The notes under the pieces were generated by a model. That model saw nothing but the letters and a program-made list of their open reading frames with translations, was not told the DNA's origin and searched no databases. A stretch of DNA of 64,000 nt from Crocodylus rhombifer (Eukaryota > Chordata > Crocodylia > Crocodylidae). The position numbers and the translations under genes are program-made. Numbering within the stretch: position 1 is the first letter of the stretch; each line of letters opens with the position of its first letter. Positions 1 to 13,174 of the stretch are shown piece by piece. The stretch lies in NCBI GenBank assembly GCA_038503035.1, contig JAVSML010024430.1:849248-913247 (forward strand), written 5' to 3'.

Positions 1-175
1 AAGGCAAACTCAGGAAAAGTGACTCTGTGTTACTGAAAAGGCATCGTGCTTCGTGTTTAAAGAGGCTTTCTCTTTTAGTTAGGCTTCACATCAGGATTGC
101 TAAAGGGCTTTTCAAAATATTTCCCTTCCTGATAAGTGGCTTCTCACCCTTTAAAATCTTCCCCTCCCAGCCCGG

Positions 176-194
176 CCCCCCCCCCCCCCCCCCC
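176..194 (+). repeat. Poly(C) run
   Basis: A homopolymer of about nineteen cytosines. Its exact length is likely to be unreliable in any assembly. Confidence 0.8.
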
Positions 195-2698
195 ATTCAT
201 GATCTAGCAATTCCATGCTAGTAGTTGTCATGCAGGTGTAAAACGTGCACTTATATATAGCACTGGACAACTTTCTCATGAGAAATGGGAAATAGGCTAC
301 TGAGCAGGTGAAAACATGGCCAGACAATGATCGTCACAGAAAGCAGGTCTCTGATCTCTCTCCACTGACGAACTGGGTGTGCACTTCTCTTTTGGAGAAG
401 CAAAAAGAATCAAATATTTTTCCCCCCGTCTTAAATATTTGATAGATAAGAAGCAGTTAAATTCCTTCCATAATGTATCAAGCTTTGCTCAGTATAGTAC
501 CTGAGGGAAAAGCACATTCTCTCTCTCTCTCACAACCCAGGTTTTGTTTTGATCGAGTCACATATCATTGACACTGCCCCTTAGATAAGTCCTCAGCTCC
601 TCTTCCTCACAGGAGGGAAGCCATCAATGAAATGTTTGTACAGGAATCATTACAAGTCAGCAACAGTAACTATTATTGCCATGCAGACTGCATCTCGCTA
701 CAACTGCATTTTTTTGTAAGTTAATTACAAAAAATGTAAGCAATGGCAAAGAGAAGGAACCACTAAACAAGACAGTGGCAAGTGTGCTGGTTATAGTCAC
801 TAGAACAGAGCTAGACAAGCCATATGGGTCATGTAAATGCCTTGCTTCCCAGATCCTTCAAGCAAATGCTACTGAACAAAGCCAAATATATTCTCTTTGT
901 CCTGGAGGAGGAAAAAAAATGTCTATTAGTTTTGCTGCTTAGATTTTTCACATGGAAAGATCCTAGTTGTGGTGCTTAGTTGTGGTTTTCAGGCTACAGG
1001 TCATGGCCAGCATGAGAAGGAAGAGAACAAATTGTGTGGTTTTGGAAGCCCCAGCAGGTGATGGCCAAGTACGTTGTTCTCTCTCTGGAGAAAATCAGCT
1101 CTGTCAATCCACACTGGGATTGGTAGGGCATTCTGAAGGAGGATGCCAATGCTATTGGCAGTTCTGATTAGGGACTCTGCCCTCATTCCTCAAGAGGACT
1201 GGGGAGGTGTGCAAGAAGGTGTAGGCATGGATGAGGAGGTTCAACAGGCGGAGATGACGCAGTTCTGGTTTACATGCTGCAGCAGGAGATAGATATAGCC
1301 AGATACTGCTCTACTGCATCTTCACTGATGTGGAGACAGTGGTGCTAATCTGGCTTTAAAAAGTGTAAACACAAGCAAAATTAGCACTTGGGTAGTGCTT
1401 TGCATATGGACCGACTTTCAGCTCTTCATGGTCTCTATTTTTAAAGTACCTCAGAGTAAAAGGAACAAATGCTTGACTCTGGGCTTTGGTCTGGGACAGG
1501 AGTGACCTCAGAGGGTTTCAACACTGGTAGATCTCCAGCTGTTGCATGAGGGGGCAGGCACAGGCAGAGGCAGATAAGGAACAGGGGCTCCTTATCCCCG
1601 ATGCTGCTTTCCCTACCACCGCGGTTGAGGGGGACAACTTTAGAATGACTTTCCACTAGTTAGATTCTATACATGGAAATTTATAACAAATTAATACATT
1701 TCTAAGTATTGGGGGGTGGGAGGCATCTTAAATTCCAAGTTGTCTTGGATTCAGGCAAATACAGCAGTTTCTACAGAAACTTTGGTACAGGAAGGATGAG
1801 GCAGATTTTCACAACGCACGCATCCAATACTTTTTTCACATATGGCAAACAAGCAGAAGCCACTGGGGATAGTGGCCTAGTTGGAAACGGGGCTGCATTC
1901 TTCTCGCTGGTGGTGCAAGTCAGTAATAACAGCACTGAAACCAGATCAGAAATCAGACCCTCTTTGAAAATGTGGCAAATGGTAATCATCTCCTGTTCCC
2001 ATGTGCATACTCACTAACAGTAAAAAGCTGTTGCAAATGTTGATTGACTACACAAAAGAACCAAGATATAAATGGACACTATGTTTACATCCACAGTGAC
2101 TTCGTAGTGAAAAAAGGTCTAATTTCCATAATCCCTGATCCTGGTATTTTGTCCTGTGTGTCTTTTCTTCTACTCATTGTTTAGGCAGCCATTATCTATA
2201 AAGCATTTCACTAGAGGTAGACTTCTAGATAAATCCAATTGTTTAAATAGAAAGTCTCACTGCATCCACTTCTCTGTATGAGCAAGTATCCAGGGAACCA
2301 TGAAAAAAGCTGCTTCTGGGGAGGTGGTGAAGAGGAGGAGAAAGACAATTAGTTGCTATAACAACTTGGAGGTGACAAGACAGATGATGGTTTTTCCTCA
2401 TCTTCACAGGACACCTCCATTGATTCCTTTCAGGCATGTTCAGATGAAAGTGATTTCTGATCCTTGTAGAGAGTTACCAGACTCGCAGAGTGGAATACTA
2501 CTGAGAGAGGAAAGAAACTAGCTCCATTTAACTGGAGGAACTGCACGCTCTTACATTACTTTAAGATCATGAAACCAGATCCTGAGCTGGTATAAACTGG
2601 AATCACCCTATTAAGTCAATGCAGCCATTCCAGATTTAACATAATCAGGAATGATGTTGGCGAGTAAGTCTCAGTACCCGTGCATAGCAAATGTATGT

Positions 2699-2722
2699 TA
2701 AAAATAAAAATAAAAATAAAAG
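2699..2722 (+). repeat. (AAAAT)n microsatellite
   Basis: About four tandem copies of a five-base AAAAT unit. Confidence 0.8.
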
Positions 2723-3469
2723 GTATACAAATCAATATGGCTCCATTAGCCGACAGATGATGTTTCCTTCTGTGGCAAGTATTCACATGGGAACAGGAAG
2801 TAGGCACCTAGACCACATTTTCAAAGAGAGGCAGTGTTCTTACTGAAACTGCGTAAGAGAGGAATCCAGTCCTGTTTCCAACTATGCCACTATTTCCTGT
2901 GACCTGGCTTTCTGTTTCTTTCTTTCTATTAAACATTTTTTCATCAATAATATTCTTGTAGGTTCTTCAGATGGATTTGGAAAGACACCATAGTATTGAA
3001 AAATGAAGGGGAGCCCCCACCTTTAAACAATAAAAACTTGCAAAACTCTTGAGAGTTTCCGTAGTCTAAACATAGAAGTTTTTCCTGTCTTTCAGATCCC
3101 AGCACTTTATAAAGAGGACTTCAAGATATAATGCCCGATGCAGAGTTATTTCCAAAGCACTAAGATAACTCCCCTTCTATCCTCGCTACAACATCTTTAC
3201 TAGTAGAAGAAACCCATTGCCAAAGATTTAGGGTACTTTTGAAGCCAGGAGCTACCACTGAACATCTCTCCATACAGATCATGGAGAAAGGCCAGATCCT
3301 TGGTTGAAGTCAGTTCAGCTCCAGTAACTTCAGTACAGCTGCACGGATTTATATTACCCAAGTGTCAGCGTTGATCTTTATCAGACAACATCTATCTATC
3401 TCCTTCTGTTTTGCAACAGCAGCAAAGTAAGGAGTATGATTTAAGTAGAGAAAAGCTCCCAGCTTTTTA

Positions 3470-3625
3470 TTCTATGACCATTGCTTCATTCAACTGCACA
3501 ACCTCAAGCATGTTGCTTAACTTCTATCACTGTTTTCCATCCGTGTAATGGGCAGGGTAGCATACATCCTATGAGGAGGATCAGCTAGTTGATGTCTGTG
3601 AAATGCTGAGAATTATCCATTTAGT
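3470..3625 (+). repeat. MIR SINE fragment
   Basis: The order of blocks is that of the MIR core: a caacctcaagcatgttgctt-like segment (GACCTTGGGCAAGTTACTT in the consensus), then CTTCTATC, ccgtgtaatgggcaggg, and catcctatgaggaggat. It is heavily diverged, as expected for an element of early amniote age. Confidence 0.6.
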
Positions 3626-3639
3626 AATCTTGCTTGGCA

Positions 3640-4845
3640 CATACACCCTCATATTGAAAGTACCAAACCCCATCTATTTTTTTCAGCTGAACTCCCAGGC
3701 ATGCAGAATCAAGATTATTTGAACCTGCAACATCTCCTGGATTTTAAAGGATCCAGAATTGGCCTGTTAGAGTCCTTAGCCTGCTGGAAGTGCATAGGAG
3801 CCTGAACCTGTGACTGAATTTGCAAGGGTGCACATGAAGTCAGAGGCAATTGCCTCTGACATCAGTAGGAGAGTCTCCATTAACTTCACTGGTGAGGTAT
3901 TGGACCCATATTGAGGCTAGTATCTGAAATAGGCTTCCCCAGGTCACAGAGGTCTGCAGCAGACCCTGGAAATAATATTTTTATCTCTAGTGTTCTGCTC
4001 CAGCCCTTCCTAAAACCATCCATTCTCCCAAAAACATGTTGAAGTCCATTTGAAAAAGCAGAGGATAGTTGTTACTGCTTCATGTTATATGCTGGTGGGA
4101 ACTCTGTGTATTTCATTATCCTCATCTTTAGCATTAGCAATTCAAAACTGGGTGTGAAGAATATGATATGAAACTAAAGTATTTATGCCCGTATCTATTC
4201 AGTTCTAAATTGGGAACCATACAATCTGCACTACCTCTTACATGCTTTTTCTTAGTGATGGACACCTGCACCCAACTGCTGTAGATCCAGACAGAGTCCA
4301 ATCAGCACCACAGTGCCCATGGAGCAAAGCTCCCTTCTGTGTTGAGTTGCTGACCCGCTGGCTCACATTTCCATTGAAATCCATAATTTTCTGTCTGTGT
4401 ACATCATGCATTTCCTTTAACTTGCAAAATCCAGAGTTGCCAGGAAGAGTGTGAGAGAGTTCACTGTATCCACAGAGCCTGAGAAGCATTCCCCTAACAG
4501 GACTTTGCAACTGCCTTCAGAAACCCTAAAGATAAGAAACTCCCTCCTGTTGCTTTCTTGCCAAAGGAAAGCAGTTTCCTTGGAATCTTAAGCAGGGCCA
4601 CTACATTATATTATTATGATGTTATAGTAGCATACAGCCCGGCTGGGTTTTTTTTTCCAGTATCAGTGGCTCTTTAGTTCTTGTCATAATGTAAATGGCC
4701 GCTGAGGCCCATAGAAATCCAGGTCACACCTCACAGGTTGTACCCAGAAAGCTAGTTCCCCACTGTGCATGCTTCCATGCCTGCCTGCCCTCCTTCCTCT
4801 GTAGGGAGCAGGTCTGTCTTATACCAGTCAAAAGCAGGAATTGAG
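3640..4845. other. No gene recognised
   Basis: No coding homology. A small imperfect palindrome around 3835-3905 (cagaggcaattgcctctg) belongs to the short palindromic repeats common elsewhere in the window. Otherwise nothing was seen. Confidence 0.45.
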
Positions 4846-5480
4846 GAAATTGTAAACAAAACAAAGAGTATCATTATGTACCCTTATAAGCCTATGGCAC
4901 ATCCACACCTTGAATACTTGTAGTTTTGGCCCACACACCTCAGCAAGGATATAGAAAATGTACAGAGGAGGACAACAGGATGATTAGGGGCATAGCTTTA
5001 CCTTTTGTCTTTCTAATTTCTACCTATTTACCTTCTCACTGACATCCTGTCACACTTAGATTGCCTCATTTCTTGGAGTCTCAGAACAGCAGAGACTCCC
5101 TAGGCCTGAAGAAGGGTGACTGCACTCGAAAGCTTGCCAAGGACTTCTTTTTCCCAACTACTCAGTTGGTCTAATAAAAGATATCACATCTACCCAAAGA
5201 ACCTTGCCTGCCTAGAGACATGGAGGGGCTTTCATGTGAAGAGAGACTAAATAGGCTAGAACTTACCAGCTTAGAAAAGAGTGATTTGGTGGGGATGTGA
5301 TAGAAGTTTACAACATATTAAGTGCTGTAGAGAAAGTAAGTAGGGATTTATTATTTAAACCTCTCCAAATACTAGCGCTAAGGGACACAAAATGAAACTG
5401 TTAGGTTAGTAGGTTTAAAACTAACAAGAGAAAGGATGTAGTAGAGCTCTGCTGGTCTACAGTGTTTCCTTTTTGTCCCT
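4846..5480 (+). mobile_element. CR1 LINE 3' fragment with a nested insertion
   Basis: The text before 4995 (tatggcacatccacaccttg through aggacaacaggatgattagg) and after 5212 (agacatggaggggctttcat, then aactaacaagagaaagg) are adjacent parts of the CR1 reverse transcriptase tail and 3' region. They are separated by another repeat at about 4995-5212. Old and full of stops. Confidence 0.7.
4995..5212 (+). repeat. Interspersed repeat with stem-loop core, copy 1
   Basis: The sequence is close to 19550-19775: a pyrimidine-rich start, an acagcag block, then CTGAAGA (5106-5112), a GGGTG/CACTC stem and GAAAGCTT, then a TCTAATAAAAGATATCACAT tail. It sits inside a CR1 and so is younger than it. The class is not certain. 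Confidence 0.65.
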
Positions 5481-5881
5481 AAATACCTACTCAGTACTAC
5501 AGCCAGGGCTGGAAGGCTGCTGGTACAGAAGACTTCTCTTGCACAGTGCAGGAATTGTCTCTTGGCTTTCCCTAGCTGTTTTAAGTTAGTTTTGTATGGC
5601 TTCTGCAGTGCAAAGACAGCCAGAGAGTTTGGCCATGTGGTATTAAAGCCAAAGTCAAAGGTCTACAAAAGCCAAGCAGCCCATCAGACAAGCTCATTTA
5701 GGAGAGCAGTTTCAAAAGCCAATTGCACCCAAGGGACTGATACACCTAGCATCAGCTCCATGCATATTGGACTCTCCAGCCTGAATGATTGGTACACATT
5801 TACAGCCTTCAGCACAAGTCTAGTACATGTCTTTTGGATCAAGAGCAAGATGTTCCAACTTCTTTCCCCTAATGCATACGG

Positions 5882-6068
5882 CAGGGGTGGGCAAAATGCG
5901 GCCCGCAGGCCAGGTGCAACCTACCAGCCCATTCTATCTGGCCCATGAGGCCTCTAAAAAATTTAGAAAATTAATATTCATCTGCCTCTGGCTGACTGTC
6001 ATGCGGCCCTCGATGGCTTGCCAAAACTCAGTAAGCAGTCCTCTGCCCAAAATAATTGCCTTCCCCTG
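5882..6068 (+). mobile_element. Short hAT-like element
   Basis: The left end is CAGGGGTGGGCAAAATGC and the right end, read in reverse, is CAGGGGAAGGCAATTATT. This is the terminal inverted repeat style of hAT elements; the inside has the usual CGGCCC and GGCCC words. No clear 8-bp target duplication remains. Confidence 0.55.
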
Positions 6069-6382
6069 GGAAGTGTGGGGTGGCAAGGTGAAATATCAAC
6101 TATATATATTTCAGCCCTGGAGACTGCACCATTCTTTGCACAGAACAAATTGCTACCACCCATGCTGCACAACCCCAGGTTGTCCGGTTACAGATACTGT
6201 ATGGTTCCAAGAAAGATGCCAGCAAGCTCCTGTCAAGGAGTTTATTTAACATATATTCTCACTCCACTATAAACCAGGTAGAAACCACCAACCCTTTTCA
6301 CAGAGGCCAGGAAACTGACCTTAGGATGTTACAATTACCAGTTGCTAACTATGGGTACATCCCCATGATTGGGAACATACGT

Positions 6383-6441
6383 TTCCCCAGGGACAAAAAG
6401 CACTGGCACAATATGGGCCGCTACTGTTTGTCCCTGGGGAA
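6383..6441. repeat. Perfect 15-bp inverted repeat
   Basis: TTCCCCAGGGACAAA (6383-6397) is repeated in perfect inverse at 6427-6441, with a 29-base loop. It is probably part of a palindromic non-autonomous DNA element. Confidence 0.75.
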
Positions 6442-6449
6442 TGCCTGTG

Positions 6450-9400
6450 TGTGCATGCCGTAGTGTGCAGCACGCTGCCCCAGGTGGGGTAGGGGCCAGC
6501 ATCTGAACTGGCCGCAGCAGCCTTGCCTGGGGGCCTCCGGGGCCTGCAGCCATAACAAGCTGTCAGCAGGGAGCCTGGCTGGCAGTTGGAGTGTGGCTCC
6601 AGTTGTCAGCGGCACACCACCCAATGTGCCATCTCACATTTTTTTTTAGGTGCAGGGGTTTTTTTTTGATACCGGGATCTCCCAGTATCAAAAAGCCCCT
6701 CATGCTGCAAATTAGCGGTGCAGGGAATGGATGCGCCCTACCCGAGTGGATTTGAGTCAACAACATAGAATCAGAAGTGCCATTCTGGCTGTGTAAGAGG
6801 GCCATAAAAAAGGACAGAATTTCCTCCTTGGGAATAGTGATACACAAAGGCTCTTCCTTAGCTCTATCACAACTAGATAACACACTACACATTAATTCAT
6901 GCCATAGTCTGGCAGTAGAATACTACCCATAATGCACTGCATTTCAGCTAGCCCACTTTCCAGGGTGGGAAGGAAACAGAAGACATGGGATTTGCTGTGG
7001 ACCAGCTAAGCCCCATCACAGCTCTAGATTACAAACACAGAAGGAAATTAACACCATCATTGCTATCTTGAAGCATCTGTGCCTGAAGTCTAGGATCAGA
7101 GTAAGTGAGAATCAGACCTTGAAACTCTGTGTCCTGTTGCCAGTTTCTTGAGCTCTCCACTTCCCAGCCTGGCAACCTTTAGACTGCCATGAAACCTAAC
7201 TATACAACCCTGCTTCTTTGACTTGGTAATGTAAAATCTGTGCCAGTTTCTCCCCTGCAATAGGATGCAATATAAATGATAAAGAGTCTTGGGAAAACCT
7301 GGAAGCCATCACCAGGATCAGACACCAAGGTTTTTCTGTAAAGCAGCACAATGTTCTTGTACTGGCAAGCCAAAGCATTTCTTCTGCAAATGCCATTCAT
7401 TTGGGGAGCCCAGTGCCTCCTCTGCAATTGTTCCAAAAATGATGTCTTGCAGAAGGCTGTTTCTGTTTCAACCAGAGAAACTATCCTTTGTATTATGTGA
7501 GCCCCTTGAAGCTCCAGAACAGGAGTACAAAACATGCTATCCTATATATACCACAAATCCAAGAAGCAGCCCATGCCCTAAACATCTTACAACAGTATGA
7601 TGAAAAAGGGGTGGAAACAGAAGCAGATACAGTGTAGAAAATGTAACAGGAAGAGTTAGGAATACTGTTGTAAGAACAATATACAAGCACTTGAGTCTTC
7701 AACTGGATGGGGGTGAAGGGAGTTGGGTGTCACAGCAGACGTGAGGTGTAAGATGACATTTGAAAGACTAATGAAAAGGTTTTGTGTCTGTTGGGTTGTT
7801 TCACCAAATTCCTCTCGTGCACAAAGAAAAGTGTGGTGAAAAAGGAGAAACATTTGCTCCCATACAGCATACTGATACTGCTTCAATGGCATCTAAGGTA
7901 TATGATGCTATCTTGAAAGCAAGACTTTTTTGCCCTGGTTTCCAACAGCTGATTGACCATGATGAGGTTGAGGTTGGCTAGTTGAGGTTGAGCTCTGCAC
8001 CTTCCTTTCTACCTCCAAGACAGTATAATCTCCAGCTGTTCGTAGTAATGGCTATTGGCAATAGCTGCTACCTTGAAAACCACCAGCACTTGCTAGGGAA
8101 TGAGGCATTACAGTCAGCCGTCCCTCAGCCCTTCATTCCAATCACATGCCTGTCTTCTTAAAGAAAGGTTTACAGATAACCTTGTTTACAACAGTCCAGT
8201 GAACAGCTTCCAAGTGACCTTTGGTGCAGAAAGCCAGATCTTAGGTACAGAGCAAAATGTATTCGTCTCTAATCTGACTTGAGTCAGCCACAAAACGAAG
8301 GCTGTAGAGTCAAGTCCTGCTGTTAATGACTCCAAAGTTTTCCATCACCTGTATAAAGTCCAGGACAAATACGTTAGTGACCCTTGGCATGCTCACCTCA
8401 CCCAAACTTACGGGATTAATAGCTCCTGTGCTCTGTAAGGTATTAGATACATTGGTCACCTATACACAACCAGTTGTTGCCAAAAATACTTGCACAATGC
8501 TAGTGGAACACCAGTTCCCTCCTATTCTCAGGAAAGACCATACCCATATGCATCTGCATACCATATGTTTCCCTCCCCACAAGACAGTGTGCACCTTGTT
8601 TTGGGATCATGAACGAAGAAAGATTTTTCAGTCATCTCTACCACAGCACCTACTCACTGGGGGCTGAACCTTCCCTTTACCCTACTGCTCAGATATTTGC
8701 TACTGCCAATTCAGCAGCAGCGATGAGAGAGTTAAATCTGCAGCTTTGCTTCTGCAACAGGCAGAGGTCGAGCGATTCTGATTATAGGGCTTCACCCCGG
8801 CTCCACGAGACCGGAGCAATCAGACCTGGACAAGCCAGTGCCAAGCATAGCCACCTGTCACCATTCCAAGAGCTTCCTTGTTTAAGACATGACCCAACTG
8901 AAGGGAAAAGGAGCATGCGGTATGTACATAAATACAAATAAAACACTGACATCTGTGATCTGGTGTAATGGTACCTACTAGATAATTACATTCAGTACCA
9001 CTGCTGTGTCTCAATACAGCTGCAGGCAACAAACTGATTAATGCTAACTGCTAGTACTGCTAACGCTGGCCCTGTAGGTGTATAGCACAATGCTGCATCA
9101 AACTGCAGTAGGTTTTATTTGCTTGGGGTCAATGTGCAATGTTCTGCACTTGAAGGTTGATACATACTTATGGGGTTAATTTGAGTTTCTAGAAGATTTG
9201 AAGAGTGCCCTCCAGTTCTACCAGCAATTCTGAACCTGAAAGCAGTAACAGGCACTGTTGTACCCCCCAAAAATAAGTGCAGAGGCGTTTTCTGACTCTT
9301 ATCAAGAAGAAACTGTCCAATTACACCCACAGCTAAGACTCAGACATCTGCTCTATCCAATGTGTCCTATTTTTTTAGCTACAGATCTGTAGGAACCAAA

Positions 9401-10326
9401 AAAAAGTTGTAAATTGAGTTGAGCCTCTTAAATAATCCAGTTCCCTCTCCCCCTTCCCCCCTCCATCCTTCCTGAGAATGAATCCTCATCCAACCCCTTT
9501 ATCTGAATGCTCTGCTAAGAAATTAGAGAGCCCACCTGCCACTATCATTTTAGTTTATTGTGCTGGTTCTAACAAAAGCACCTTGTTTGCTACTTTGTGC
9601 AATGATAGAAGAGTTCCTCCTGTATAAACTCTAGGCAATCAAACTACTTCTCCTTGATTACCAGCTTCTATTACTACCAGCACCCTATCCTTATTCACCG
9701 TACCTGTTAGTTGCCACATTCTCATATTTTATTTAAATATCTTACTTGGCTGTAATTCAGTGAGACAGTGTCTACGCTCTCCCCCTTCCCCATAATATTC
9801 TGAATGGTGGTTCATGAAAGAGATGGACTGAAACTTACACTGGACAAGGCCTTCCAGAGATGTAGTTTCTGTCTAATAGGTAGATAGTTCCACAGTACAC
9901 CTGCTATACTGGACTGAATCAGGGGGTGATGACAGGGACACTGGTCTCCTGAGAAACTGGAAAACACAAGTGAAAGCAGGAAAGAGACCTTCATGACCAT
10001 CTTGCCCTTGACTTTACAGGGAAATTGGAAGGGCAGACCTCCCCCCTTTGGTATCACCAGTGGGGTGAATGATGCTCCTTTGATTTTAAAGGGAAATGCA
10101 CTTCCACACTCAGGACCCGAATTTATTCAATTTTTGGACATCAGCTCCTTCTTGCCTTACCCATACCAAGTTTAACCTTTACCATGCTTAGCTTTTTTTT
10201 TGACAAAGTAGGTGAGAGGGGACCTTGGCAGTGCAAGTGAAAAGGGAGGTAGATGCTGCTGCTGTGTTTTATTAGTTTCTAATAGTGGGAGGATGGTGCT
10301 CACTCCTGTGGGCAGACACTGCACCA
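6450..10326. other. No gene recognised
   Basis: Several open frames exist on both strands, but none shows a family signature or matching splice sites. No large repeat was identified with confidence. Confidence 0.4.
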
Positions 10327-10334
10327 CCCTAGAA

Positions 10335-10639
10335 CAGTGGTGCTCTTTCTCCAGCCTGTGAGACAAATCTGACCCACTAGATTCCCCACAGGTCTGAAAG
10401 TTTGGTGGCAGGGGAACAGTGGCAATTAACACTGCAACTGTCCCTCCTGCGACCAAATTTCCAGGCCCTGCAGCCAGAGGACATAGCCCCATGCATCAGA
10501 TGAGGCCCAAGTTGGATGTGTGGGACTGGGGGAAGTGGGCCCACTCTAGCACTTGCACTGAACCCATGCTTGGATTGGGTTCACAGACCAATCCTGTGCA
10601 CCTGATCCAGCTCACAGCCCAGGTGGTCAGGCACCACTC
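10335..10639 (+). mobile_element. Short hAT-like element with 8-bp duplication
   Basis: The element starts CAGTGGTGCTC and ends GGCACCACTC, giving short terminal inverted repeats. It is flanked by ccctagaa (10327-10334) and tcctaaaa (10640-10647), which match at 6 of 8 bases. This fits a decayed hAT target duplication. Confidence 0.65.
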
Positions 10640-10647
10640 TCCTAAAA

Positions 10648-11734
10648 CAATAGGCACCTTAACATGCACTGGCTTCCTAGTTTCATGGTTTCTCCCAAGT
10701 TCTGCAGCTATGGAATTACTCCTTCCACAGTATGCCTGACTGGGGCAAGACATTTGACTAGGAAAAAACCCTAACTTTTGGTTTTTAGTTTTCAGCCATG
10801 ATGTCCTCCTTATCTTGGGAAAAGGTTAAGCTGAAGTTAACATAACTGCAGGTTGCACAGAATTCATTTTGCCTTGTAAAATGAAACTAATTGTTGCAAC
10901 TTCCAATTCAGGACACAGTTGCGTAGGACTTCATATCCCCTCAGAAGGGCTTTGTTAATGCCAGCGTGATAATCCTCTCCCACCCTTTGCTCTCTCTACA
11001 CCTCCACTGAGGTCCCAGGAAGGGAGATTTTTCTGATGCCAACAGTTAATGCAGCAATACATTTGAGTTCAGCACCCAACAATTTTGAGGGCCGCTGCCA
11101 AGGCTTTAATTGTGTCCTCTGGCAAATTGCCACCATCTCTTTAGAAAAAGAGAAGCTTTTTATGCTGTTGGCTCTACTGTTCCAGTAAGAGCAAAGCTTT
11201 GAAGCACAGCAAAATCAGTTCTTTGCATTGCTGGGGGCATCACTCTAAGCCTCTTATAGGAAGGGAACACAAAGCCCATTGGGCTTCAGCAAGTGAAAGT
11301 GTTAAGCTAATGAAGTCTGTACTAGTAGTCCCATAGGCAGAAATCCTCAATTACTGGCTGGAGCTGCAAGACAGCTTCCTGCAGCAGGTGTGCTTTGCAA
11401 AAGAGGTTGGAGGTGTTGTGCTCTAGATGGTCTTTGGCTTTTAATGTTTACCATCCACAGCATGTCACCTGTCTCCAGTTCAGGCCTATGCCAAATGGAG
11501 CCTCATGTTACTCTTTTACCAAGCAAAACAAAGTTTTTCCACACTGCAGCTGTTTCTAGCACTGAATTCTCTTACTGCTTCTAGAGGTCACAAGACACTC
11601 ATAGCTGCCCAAATCCTCTAACGTGCACCAGATATAATGGAAGCATCTCAAGAACTTCCTCAAAGAGAACCTGTTTGGCCAACCTCTTCCCCCATGTAAT
11701 AGGAGGTGAAAGACTACTGGGCCACAGACATAAA
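10648..11734. other. No gene recognised
   Basis: Non-coding sequence with nothing I can name. Confidence 0.4.
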
Positions 11735-11931
11735 GGATAGGGACAGACGTTACACATAAACTGGTTTAAGTGATCAGAAATTGGTTTAAACCTGTAACAG
11801 AAGAGAAGCTCAGAGCACATAAACCAGTTTCAAAATGGCCCAAATCAGTTTAAGATAAACCTGGTTGAATGTAGTATCAGAGTTAACCAATCTGGGTCAA
11901 ACCACTTTATGGAACTTCTGTCCCAGACCCC
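11735..11931 (+). mobile_element. Short DNA-transposon-like element
   Basis: The left end GGATAGGGACAGACGT matches the right end read in reverse (GGGGTCTGGGACAGAAGT). The inside has several AACTGGTTTAA or AAACCAGTTT words in both orientations. It looks like a palindromic non-autonomous element. Confidence 0.5.
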
Positions 11932-12155
11932 TTCCTGGTTCAAGTTAGAGTCCTCCAGCATGCTTTTCAGCCCTGGGCTGTGCTGTGCTGTCTGCTTCAG
12001 AGAGCAGGGCTGGCCCTTCTCCTCTGTTCCCTCGCTGGAGCAGTGAGGGCTGGCTCACTGGCCCCCTCAGGCAAACCCTGGCTAGGATCTGGGGCCAGGG
12101 AGGGGGGTTAAACACCCCTTCTCCTGCTCAGACTTCCTGTAGGCTGTAACTGTGG

Positions 12156-12249
12156 ACTACAAACCCCAGAGGCAACTGGAAGCAGGAAGAGGAAGTGATG
12201 AGCAAACCTGCAGAGTCCTGCTAGTGTGATTTTGGACTGCAAATCCCAG
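12156..12249 (+). promoter_or_regulatory. Two ACTACAAnTCCCAG-like motifs
   Basis: actacaaaccccag (12156-12169) and actgcaaatcccag (12236-12249) lie 80 bases apart. They resemble the ZNF143/THAP11 site core (ACTACAATTCCCAG), each with one or two differences. They probably belong to a repeat; function unknown. Confidence 0.3.
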
Positions 12250-12359
12250 AGACCTCAGGAGTAGCAGGAACAGAAAGCAAACACACAGCTCATGTTGGCC
12301 ACATATCAGAGAGTCTAGCATCACCTGACTTCTGGCCTGAGCCACAGCAGGCATGTGCC

Positions 12360-13174
12360 TGTATTTGCCGAATCAAAAGTCAATGTCTGTTCATTTGTTT
12401 ATTGCTTCAATCTTTGCAGTTTACACTGATCTGCAAAGACTGAATCCATTCAGCCTCAAGCTTTTTGACTGTCTGTACTTAGCCCAAGAGGTAGCATGAC
12501 TGCTGCTCTTTCCAAAGCATGCTCAGCCGCTGAGACTGTTTAAATATCCCTTGTAGGTGCCTGTTTGGGTTTACCAATAAACTCTGGTCATGCGGTGTTG
12601 CTTTAGAAACACATTTGGAACATTTTGTATTTTAAAGGCATAACAAACTTGGGGGAGAGCTAGTGTTAAAAGAAGATTTCAGGAAAGTCCTTGTGAACTG
12701 AGGGAATGAGTCAGCTGGTTCCATGACAAAAATAATCAGAAAAGTCTCTTCCTCAAGGATTTGTGCACAGTGTTAGACAGCAGATTGGAATATGAACCAG
12801 CCCTCTATTCTGAGTAGCAGTGTGCTTTCAAAAGCCTTCTTATGAGGAAGTGAGCATTTTTGTTGGGGCATATTCATTCCTCCGATAGAGAGTGGATGGA
12901 AGGTGGGTGGGGGAAGTGGCTTGCAGTTCATCTATCCTGGGATTGTTGGTCTGGCCCCCAGTACAATTTAGAACTGTTCTAGCTAGCACCTCCATTGCCA
13001 TGGCTTATTAGTTTACAGCAGAGACAGAGAACTGCCAAGCTGCAGGACTGTTGGATCCCCCGTCTCAGACCTGGAGCCTGCCCATTTTGGAATGCCACCT
13101 TGTGCAATTTGAATACAGGTTCTACAATGGCAATGCAGAACCGGGGCAAACAGAAATACCTACGTTGACATTCG
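12360..13174. other. No gene recognised
   Basis: Non-coding sequence with nothing I can name. Confidence 0.4.

Larger units (their letters stand above)
1..3460. other. No gene recognised; simple repeats only
   Basis: No coding homology was seen on either strand. The stretch contains a C run at about 176-194, a short TC tract near 520 and an AAAAT tract at about 2699-2722. It is presumably upstream of TMEM86A or inside its first intron. Confidence 0.5.

Noticed and set aside
176..194. Poly(C) run as a functional G-quadruplex
   Set aside because: A homopolymer of this kind is more likely slippage; there is no promoter context.
5562..6249. Overlapping plus-strand open frames of 128 and 140 codons
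   Set aside because: They run across a hAT-like element and show no protein signature.
10172..10492. Open frames of 106 codons on both strands near 10172-10739
   Set aside because: They overlap a hAT-like element with target duplication and have no family features.
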